DNA from: an uncultured Oscillospiraceae bacterium
GTDB lineage: Bacteria > Bacillota > Clostridia > Oscillospirales > Oscillospiraceae
Reading direction: 5' to 3'
NCBI GenBank assembly: GCA_900758315.1
Contig: CAAERF010000216.1
Span: forward strand, 1-11,066
DNA: 11,066 nucleotides
Positions 6,631 through 11,066 of the stretch are shown one piece after another (the stretch's first letter is position 1; each line of letters starts with the position of its first letter). The position numbers were made by a program, and so were the translations under genes. The notes below the pieces were generated by a model. It saw only the letters and a program-made list of their open reading frames with translations, had not been told where the DNA came from and made no database searches.

Positions 6631-6663
6631 GAAAAAAGTGACGCACATGTCGTCACTTTTTTC
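6631..6663. terminator. Palindromic bidirectional terminator, copy 1 of a 33-nt repeat
   Basis: GAAAAAAGTGACG (6631-6643) and CGTCACTTTTTTC (6651-6663) form a perfect 13-bp stem around CACATGT. A T-run follows the GC part on both strands, so it can terminate transcription in both directions. It begins 12 nt after the CDF stop. The full 33 nt recur as the exact reverse complement at 10992-11024. Confidence 0.85.
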
Positions 6664-6680
6664 TGATTTGATTTTATTCC

Positions 6681-6752
6681 GGCATCATAGATGCCAGAAC
6701 TCTGGCAAGGCCTTTTATGAGTCCAACCCCTCCAGTGTACACCGGAGGGGTT
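6681..6752. repeat. Hairpins between convergent genes
   Basis: GGCATC-ATA-GATGCC (6681-6695) overlaps a second possible stem GCCAGA/TCTGGC (6693-6706). A stronger stem follows: AACCCCTCC (6725-6733) with GGAGGGGTT (6744-6752), enclosing the palindrome GTGTACAC. The last lies 22 nt beyond the stop of the minus-strand gene and is its best terminator candidate, although T-runs are poor on both strands. Pairing is seen; function is inferred. Confidence 0.5.
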
Positions 6753-6773
6753 TCGTTTGTGCTATTCTGGTTC

Positions 6774-8516
6774 TCACTTCTGTTCCACGGTCTCGGCGGA
6801 CAGGATTTTTTCCGTTTTACTGGGCGTGTAGGTGATGGTCACCGGATCGCCCTTGCTGAGAATCACCGCAGTTTTGCAGTCCACCGCGCTGATGGAGTAG
6901 TAGACCGTGTCGTCCACGTCCTCTCCCGTCAGGCGCAGGTAGTACCAGGTGTTGCCGTCGATGACCGCACTGCGGATCTCCGCAATGGTGCCGCTCACCG
7001 TCTCCTTCCCGGCCTGCTCCGCCTGCTCGGACGTCTCACTCAGGTCAATGCCGTTCTCCACCAGCAGCTCCTGATAGGCGTTCTGGCAGGCCGCCACACT
7101 GTTGCCGGTGGCCGTGATCTGGTAGTCCCGGACGTTGACCATGGCGTACATTTTCACCAGCTCTGCGCTGTCCTTCAGGGCCATAAAGTAGGTGGGCTGA
7201 TCGGAGATATTCAGCAGCAGCGGGAAGGTGGCGCTGTAGTTCAGGTGCTGCACCGCGCCCTCTGCCGAGGACATGGCCGAGCGCTCCTCCGCACCGGTCA
7301 CATTATAATACTTTGCCTCCTTGGTCCGCTGGTTCACCAGCAGGAAGCCCACGTTGGACTGGTCAGAGCCGGCGGAAGTGACGCCGGTATACATATAAAC
7401 ATCGTCATTCAGGGCAATATAGTTGTAGCCCTCGGTGGTGGTGGTGACGCCCTTCTGGCCCAGCCAGCTGTTGATCCAGCCGTTGACCAGGCGGCCGTGA
7501 TAGTTGTACTGGTTGACGATCATGTCCGCGTCATAGACCCGGTCCACCCAGCTGGGCACCTCCTCGTAGTACTGGCAGTCGCCGGTCACGGCGTTGACCA
7601 GCACGGCGCCCCGGACGTCCTCGCCGCCAAACAGGCCGATGGTCCGCACCACCCGGGAACAGATCCAGTAGGGCGTCCCGTCCTCGTCCACCTCAAAGTT
7701 TACGTCTCCGAACATGAAGGTGGGATACTGGAAGCGCAGATAGCGGTACAGATTCCGGTTAAAGTGCTCACAGGTGGAGTACTTGATGCCCTCGTCCAGC
7801 TGGACCAGCTGGGCCTCCTGGGTCACCATGTTGACCACAATGTAGCCGGGCAGACCGCTGGACTGGTTGTTCAGCCACTTGATGAGGTTGCCGTACTCCA
7901 GCGGCGAGACCCGGACGGGATTGCCGTTGTAGTTGATCTGGGTGTAGTTGTCGCTGACCTCAAACTGGGAGACCAGGTTGGAGTTTTGACTGATGCTGCC
8001 CATGGCCCGTTTTCCCAGCTGGCGGGCGGAATTCGCGTCCAGCATGGGGATTTTATTGTAGGAGATCTCCGCCACGTCGGTGGCAAAGTCGCCCGTCTGC
8101 ACATCCAGCAGGTTGTAGTAGGCCGTGGGATGGAAGAGCACTGCGGAGATTACCGAGCCCACAATCCAGACCGCCGCGCACAGGCCGATGATCCACGCCG
8201 GCACCGACTTCAGGCGCTTGACGCTGAGCTTGCCCTTCTGCCGGCGCAGGCTGGCCTTGTTCACCCGGAGTCCGCCCTTTCCGTCCGGCTCCAGAATGGT
8301 CTGGCCCTCCTGCCGGTCCGACGACTTCTCCTCCTTGCCGCCCCGCACCAGCCGGGAGACTACCATGTAGATGACGCAGAGCACGATGACAAAGATGTAA
8401 AAGCTCTCGGAATGCCCGTTGATGGCGGGGATGGTGATGTAAAAATAGAGCGCGCCCAGGACCGCTGTAATCAGCAGACTCAGTAGCACGCACAGGATGG
8501 GATTTCGCTTTTTCAT
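6774..8516 (-). CDS. Membrane-anchored protein of unknown function, three TM segments plus large outer domain
   Basis: I do not recognise this 580-residue family. Hydrophobic helices lie at about 7-29, 38-54 and 107-127. The basic, charged stretch 55-105 should be cytoplasmic, placing residues 128-580 outside the membrane. The outer part has three short repeats of a hydrophobic-VN-x-x-T-acidic pattern: VVNMVTQEAQLV (227-238), LVNAVTGDCQYY (306-317) and LVNQRTKEAKYY (393-404). These are reminiscent of PepSY-type beta hairpins. Residues 505-580 (VSGTIAEIRSAV...GDPVTITY) look like a small beta-barrel, possibly OB-like. ATG 8516 follows AGGAGAG at 9 nt. The promoter at 8551-8579 excludes the longer frame from 8579, while ATG 8537 remains possible. 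The gene stands alone. Real coding is well supported; domain assignments are inference. Confidence 0.85.
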   Translation of the reverse strand: MKKRNPILCVLLSLLITAVLGALYFYITIPAINGHSESFYIFVIVLCVIYMVVSRLVRGGKEEKSSDRQEGQTILEPDGKGGLRVNKASLRRQKGKLSVKRLKSVPAWIIGLCAAVWIVGSVISAVLFHPTAYYNLLDVQTGDFATDVAEISYNKIPMLDANSARQLGKRAMGSISQNSNLVSQFEVSDNYTQINYNGNPVRVSPLEYGNLIKWLNNQSSGLPGYIVVNMVTQEAQLVQLDEGIKYSTCEHFNRNLYRYLRFQYPTFMFGDVNFEVDEDGTPYWICSRVVRTIGLFGGEDVRGAVLVNAVTGDCQYYEEVPSWVDRVYDADMIVNQYNYHGRLVNGWINSWLGQKGVTTTTEGYNYIALNDDVYMYTGVTSAGSDQSNVGFLLVNQRTKEAKYYNVTGAEERSAMSSAEGAVQHLNYSATFPLLLNISDQPTYFMALKDSAELVKMYAMVNVRDYQITATGNSVAACQNAYQELLVENGIDLSETSEQAEQAGKETVSGTIAEIRSAVIDGNTWYYLRLTGEDVDDTVYYSISAVDCKTAVILSKGDPVTITYTPSKTEKILSAETVEQK

Positions 8517-8550
8517 AGCCGTACACTCTCCTGACATAATTTCTCCGGTC

Positions 8551-8579
8551 ATCATAGCATATCCTATAGGAACCTTCAA
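8551..8579 (-). promoter_or_regulatory. Promoter of the 580-residue membrane protein gene
   Basis: On the minus strand TTGAAG (reverse complement at 8574-8579), a 17-bp spacer and TATGAT (8551-8556), with TGC just before the -10. The predicted start near 8544 gives a leader of about 28 nt with AGGAGAG (8526-8532). Confidence 0.65.
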
Positions 8580-8666
8580 GAAAGGGAAGATGAAAAGTTC
8601 ATTAAGCTTTCGCTCACCCTGCCGTTCCGACCGCCTCCGTCAGCATTCGACCGCGTTCAATCACTC

Positions 8667-8694
8667 TTGACTTTTCTAAAGTCTGTGCTATCAT
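8667..8694 (+). promoter_or_regulatory. Promoter of the CDP-alcohol phosphatidyltransferase gene
   Basis: TTGACT (8667-8672), 16 bp, TATCAT (8689-8694), with TGC immediately before the -10. The start near 8701 leaves a leader of about 105 nt in which only a weak CGGCC/GGCCG pairing is visible (about 8731-8755). Nothing else stands out between 8580 and 8666. Confidence 0.65.
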
Positions 8695-8806
8695 TTTACT
8701 GTATTGCCTGCGCAATTCCGCCCTTTTGACCGGCCTTGCACAGGTAAAACACGGCCGAACGGAGCCCATTTTCCTGACTCATTCGTACACAGAAGGGGGA
8801 TTCGCC

Positions 8807-9379
8807 ATGAAAAAGTTTCCTTTACGCGATATTTTTACATTCCCCAATTTTCTCAGTTTTCTTCGAATCCCCATGGCGTTCCTGTTCTTTTACTTTTACA
8901 ACTGGAACAACATGGAGGGCCTGATGCTCGCCGTGCTCTTCCTGCTGCTCTCCGCGGTGACCGATCTTCTGGACGGCAAAATCGCCCGCCACTTTCATCA
9001 GGTCTCGGAATTCGGAAAAATTCTGGACCCGGTGGCGGATAAGATCACCCAGGCCACCTTTATCCTCTGCCTCCTGCACCGCTATCCTGTCACCCTGGCC
9101 TTATTTATCTTCTTCGTGATTAAGGAAGTCACCATCAGCATCTTCGCCCTGGTGGCCGTGCGGCGCAGTGGCGAAAATCAGGGCGCTATGATTTACGGCA
9201 AGGTCAACACGGTGTTGCTCTATATCTGCCTGGGCATCCTGCTGTTCTTTATCGACCTGCCGCTGCAGGTGGCCAACTTTATCCTGCTGGTAGCATTTCT
9301 CTCCCTGTTTTCCGCCATGCTGCTCTACCTGATCGCCTATATTAAGATCATCCTGCTCCACCGGAAAAAGGATGCCTGA
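8807..9379 (+). CDS. CDP-alcohol phosphatidyltransferase, PgsA-like
   Basis: Integral membrane enzyme of phospholipid synthesis. The family displaces CMP from a CDP-alcohol such as CDP-diacylglycerol with an alcohol such as glycerol 3-phosphate. The 190-residue product starts KKFPLRDIFTFPNFLSFLRIP, the typical N-terminal cap. The complete catalytic motif D-xx-DG-xx-AR-x8-G-xxx-D-xxx-D is present: D53, D56-G57, A60-R61, G70, D74, D78. About five more hydrophobic helices follow, and the C-terminus is basic (LLHRKKDA). Length and N-terminus fit phosphatidylglycerophosphate synthase, but a cardiolipin-synthase-type or other CDP-alcohol substrate cannot be excluded, so no symbol is given. ATG 8807 has AGAAGGGGG (8791-8799) 7 nt upstream. 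A hairpin follows, so it is probably monocistronic. Confidence 0.92.
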   Translation: MKKFPLRDIFTFPNFLSFLRIPMAFLFFYFYNWNNMEGLMLAVLFLLLSAVTDLLDGKIARHFHQVSEFGKILDPVADKITQATFILCLLHRYPVTLALFIFFVIKEVTISIFALVAVRRSGENQGAMIYGKVNTVLLYICLGILLFFIDLPLQVANFILLVAFLSLFSAMLLYLIAYIKIILLHRKKDA

Positions 9380-9404
9380 CCCTTCCACTCCGAACTTCTC
9401 AGCG

Positions 9405-9442
9405 CCCCAGAACGCCGCAGCCTTCTGCGGACGGTTCTGGGG
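9405..9442 (+). terminator. Strong hairpin after the phosphatidyltransferase gene
   Basis: CCCCAGAAC (9405-9413) pairs with GTTCTGGGG (9434-9442), and inside it CCGCAG (9415-9420) pairs with CTGCGG (9425-9430) around CCTT. An interrupted T-rich tract follows. It starts 25 nt after the stop and 48 nt before the next start codon, so it may also attenuate read-through into the threonine aldolase gene. Confidence 0.7.
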
Positions 9443-9478
9443 TTCTGTTTATCATTTCTCCAAACTCTTTGAAAGCGC

Positions 9479-9485
9479 AGGTGAT
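9479..9485 (+). promoter_or_regulatory. RBS deciding a TTG start
   Basis: AGGTGAT ends 4 nt before TTG 9490. No ATG is available near the family-conserved N-terminus; the first in-frame ATG, at 9514, would cut into the conserved SDYMEG motif. Confidence 0.65.
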
Positions 9486-9489
9486 TCCC

Positions 9490-10515
9490 TTGCTTCATTT
9501 TGACAGCGATTACATGGAGGGCGCCCATCCCGCCATCCTCACACGCCTGATGGAAACCAATCTGGAACAGACAACCGGCTACGGCTGCGACCAGTACAGT
9601 GCCCAGGCCCGGGACAAAATCCGCGCCGCCTGTCACTGCCCGGAGGCGGAGGTCCACTTCCTGGTGGGCGGCACTCAGACCAACGCCACCGTGATCGGCA
9701 GTCTGCTGGCGCCCTATCAGGGCGTTCTGGCCGCCGGAACCGGCCACATCGCCACCCATGAGTCGGGTGCTATCGAGGCCGGCGGGCACAAGGTGCTGAC
9801 TCTGCCCCAGACCCATGGCAAGATTAGCGCCGGTGATCTGGACCGCTGGGTCACCGCCTTCTACGGGGATGAGAACTGGGAACACATGGTGATCCCGGGC
9901 ATGGTCTACCTCTCCCACCCCACCGAATACGGTACCCTGTACACCAGAGCCGAGCTGGAGGCCATTCATCAGGTCTGCCAGAAACATCAGCTCCGCCTGT
10001 TTCTGGACGGCGCCCGGCTGGGCTACGGCCTGATGGCCGACGGCACCGACGTGACCCTGGAGACCCTCGCCCGGCTGTGCGACGTGTTCTACATCGGCGG
10101 TACCAAGGTGGGCGCCCTCTTTGGCGAGGCGGTGGTGATTCCCCAGCCCAACCTGATTCCCCACTTCTTCACCCTCATCAAACAGCACGGCGCACTGCTG
10201 GCCAAGGGACGTCTGCTGGGCCTCCAGTTTGACACCCTGTTCACCGACGATCTCTACTTCCGCATCTCCCGTCACGCCATCGAGATGGCCAAGCGTCTGA
10301 AGGCCGTGTTCCGGGAAAAGGGATACCCCTTCTATCTGGAAACCGACACCAACCAGCAGTTTATCATCCTGGACCGGGACCAGCAGGCGGCCCTCTCTCC
10401 CCACGTCTCCTGGAGCTTTTGGGAGCCCCTGGACGACGGCCGCACCGTGGTCCGCTTCGCCACCAGCTGGGCCACCCGTCCGGAGGATATCGACGCCCTG
10501 GCCGCGCTGCTGTAA
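9490..10515 (+). CDS. Threonine-aldolase-family PLP-dependent lyase
   Basis: Fold-type I PLP enzyme of the beta-eliminating lyase/threonine aldolase family. Low-specificity L-threonine aldolases split threonine or allo-threonine into glycine and acetaldehyde in the cytoplasm. The 341-residue product opens with LHFDSDYMEGAHPAIL and EQTTGYGCDQYS, both family hallmarks. FLVGGTQTNATV binds the cofactor phosphate, FLDGARLGYGL contains the PLP-nitrogen aspartate D173, and FYIGGTKVGALFGEAVV contains the Schiff-base lysine K206. TTG 9490 is chosen: AGGTGAT (9479-9485), an exact match to part of the anti-Shine-Dalgarno complement, sits just upstream, and family members start at this point. In-frame GTG 9481 and TTG 9469 are less likely. 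No strong promoter of its own is visible; TATCAT at 9450 lacks a -35. Actual substrate is inferred. Confidence 0.93.
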   Translation: MLHFDSDYMEGAHPAILTRLMETNLEQTTGYGCDQYSAQARDKIRAACHCPEAEVHFLVGGTQTNATVIGSLLAPYQGVLAAGTGHIATHESGAIEAGGHKVLTLPQTHGKISAGDLDRWVTAFYGDENWEHMVIPGMVYLSHPTEYGTLYTRAELEAIHQVCQKHQLRLFLDGARLGYGLMADGTDVTLETLARLCDVFYIGGTKVGALFGEAVVIPQPNLIPHFFTLIKQHGALLAKGRLLGLQFDTLFTDDLYFRISRHAIEMAKRLKAVFREKGYPFYLETDTNQQFIILDRDQQAALSPHVSWSFWEPLDDGRTVVRFATSWATRPEDIDALAALL

Positions 10516-10540
10516 TTGCCTCCAATACCCACCGGCTATC

Positions 10541-10569
10541 TTGCTTCTTCCGGCAAAATGTTATATAAT
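10541..10569 (+). promoter_or_regulatory. Promoter of the 71-residue protein gene
   Basis: TTGCTT (10541-10546), exactly 17 bp, then the perfect -10 TATAAT (10564-10569). Predicted start is near 10576, giving a leader of about 32 nt with AGAGGTG (10594-10600) 7 nt before the ATG. Confidence 0.7.
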
Positions 10570-10607
10570 GAGGCACAAAGAACTTGAACCACAAGAGGTG
10601 AACCGAT

Positions 10608-10823
10608 ATGTACGACAGATATGACAGCTACCGTTATCAGGTCATGTGGAACCACCCCAAGCTCATGGCCAATAACCCGGACCACTTTGAATGCTATTAC
10701 GAGACCAACTTCCTGGAGCACGCCAAGTATTACGCCATGACCCTGCTGGGCAAGGGCGCTACCGTCTATGTCTACGACACCGAGCGCAAGGAGCGTGTCC
10801 GGGACTTCGACGAGCCCCGCTGA
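10608..10823 (+). CDS. Small tyrosine-rich protein of unknown function
   Basis: I do not recognise this 71-residue protein. It is soluble, without a signal peptide or membrane helix, and very rich in aromatic residues: tyrosines at 2, 5, 8, 10 and in the ECYYETNF and AKYYAM stretches, plus one tryptophan. A predicted helix (about 34-48, NFLEHAKYYAMTLLG) leads into a beta-strand-like GATVYVYDTERKERVRDFDEP, so a small alpha/beta domain is plausible. Coding is supported by a perfect -10 promoter, a good ribosome site, and G/C-ending codon use like its neighbours. It is transcribed alone after the threonine aldolase gene. No functional clue comes from the neighbours. Confidence 0.8.
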   Translation: MYDRYDSYRYQVMWNHPKLMANNPDHFECYYETNFLEHAKYYAMTLLGKGATVYVYDTERKERVRDFDEPR

Positions 10824-10870
10824 CGGTCTGCTCCGGTTTTGTACCACAATTACATGACGCGAAACGCGAA

Positions 10871-10901
10871 AGAGGTTCGAGAGCAATGCTCCCGAACCTC
10901 T
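10871..10901. repeat. Long interrupted hairpin after the 71-residue gene
   Basis: AGAGGTTCG (10871-10879) pairs with CGAACCTCT (10893-10901). After a single A-C mismatch, GAGC pairs with GCTC around AAT. It lies 47 nt after the stop. On the plus strand there is no T-run. On the minus strand CCTCTTTCG follows, so it could terminate a gene entering from the right, or form part of a structured RNA. Confidence 0.6.
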
Positions 10902-10955
10902 CAGTCTGTAGACAAACGATTGGAAGCCTGACAATCATGCAAGGCCTCGCCAGAG

Positions 10956-10978
10956 TTCCGGCCTCTCTGAGGCCGGAA
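10956..10978. repeat. Perfect GC-rich hairpin
   Basis: TTCCGGCCTC (10956-10965) and GAGGCCGGAA (10969-10978) form a perfect 10-bp stem with a TCT loop. No T-run follows on either strand. It is the second of at least three hairpins in the last 200 bp. Confidence 0.6.
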
Positions 10979-10991
10979 TCCAATTAAATTC

Positions 10992-11024
10992 GAAAAAAGT
11001 GACGACATGTGCGTCACTTTTTTC
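10992..11024. terminator. Palindromic bidirectional terminator, copy 2 of a 33-nt repeat
   Basis: GAAAAAAGTGACG (10992-11004) and CGTCACTTTTTTC (11012-11024) pair perfectly around ACATGTG. It is the exact reverse complement of 6631-6663, loop included. T-runs on both strands suit two-way termination. Confidence 0.8.
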
Positions 11025-11038
11025 TCTTCTCAGCCCAC

Positions 11039-11065
11039 AAGTGCTTTCCCGAAGGGAAGGCGCTT
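11039..11065. repeat. Hairpin at the right edge
   Basis: AAGTGCTTTCCC (11039-11050) pairs with GGGAAGGCGCTT (11054-11065) around GAA, 12 pairs including two G-U. It may be cut by the window end. Confidence 0.5.
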
Positions 11066-11066
11066 A

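Noticed and set aside
5555..6646. Long minus-strand frame opposite the CDF exporter
   Set aside because: G, D, V and Q-rich nonsense translation; the plus strand contains intact CDF metal-site motifs.
6717..8486. 589-codon open frame on the plus strand opposite the membrane-protein gene
   Set aside because: The translation is low-complexity (V, H, Q, L, D) with no domain. The minus-strand reading has membrane helices, a promoter and a ribosome site.
9337..10404. 355-codon minus-strand frame opposite the threonine aldolase gene
   Set aside because: Antisense artefact without a recognisable motif; the plus strand holds the conserved PLP lysine and aspartate.
10871..10901. tRNA T-arm suggested by GGTTCGA
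   Set aside because: The arm continues into a long hairpin, with no acceptor, anticodon or D-arm at the right distances and no CCA end.
10824..11066. CRISPR array or insertion-sequence terminal repeats
   Set aside because: The hairpins differ from each other and show no regular spacing. There is no transposase, cas gene or visible target duplication in the window.

Overview
The window reads as housekeeping chromosome from a GC-rich, low-branching Firmicute, most likely a gut anaerobe of the class Clostridia (Oscillospiraceae-like). This rests on strong AGGAGG-type ribosome sites, sigma-A-type promoters, a Pol I with a decayed proofreading site, TTG and GTG starts, and the family make-up. The placement is inference; no rRNA or other marker gene is present. 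There are eight protein genes, and no tRNA, rRNA, CRISPR array, transposase or phage gene.

Layout. Positions 1-389 hold no gene. They carry three tight stem-loops (20-66) and a cluster of seven co-oriented DnaA-box-like 9-mers (194-289), one of them the perfect TTATCCACA. Positions 390-4573, minus strand, form an operon polA-rimI-tsaD with gaps of 7 and 13 nt, driven by a clear promoter at 4608-4636. It covers DNA repair and replication, a GNAT acetyltransferase, and the t6A37 tRNA-modification enzyme. Divergent from it is a TVP38/DedA-type membrane protein (4765-5451). Next comes a cation diffusion facilitator (CDF) metal exporter (5633-6619). Its leader (about 5511-5595) has the layout of a NiCo (czcD) riboswitch: conserved-looking junction strands, a P4 stem, and a terminator that competes with P4. 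This is the best-supported regulatory system in the window.

Positions 6620-6773 are a convergent intergenic region packed with hairpins. A minus-strand gene (6774-8516) encodes an unrecognised 580-residue membrane-anchored protein with a large predicted extracytoplasmic region. A 290-bp divergent promoter region separates it from a CDP-alcohol phosphatidyltransferase (8807-9379, phospholipid synthesis), which ends in a strong hairpin. Then come a PLP-dependent threonine-aldolase-family enzyme with a TTG start (9490-10515) and a 71-residue tyrosine-rich protein of unknown function with its own promoter (10608-10823). The last 240 bp are a chain of hairpins. One of them (10992-11024) is the exact reverse complement of the terminator-like palindrome after the CDF gene (6631-6663).

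No wholly new multi-gene system is evident. The points most worth following are the metal riboswitch-exporter pair, the DnaA-box cluster, the repeated 33-nt palindrome, and the two unrecognised genes.
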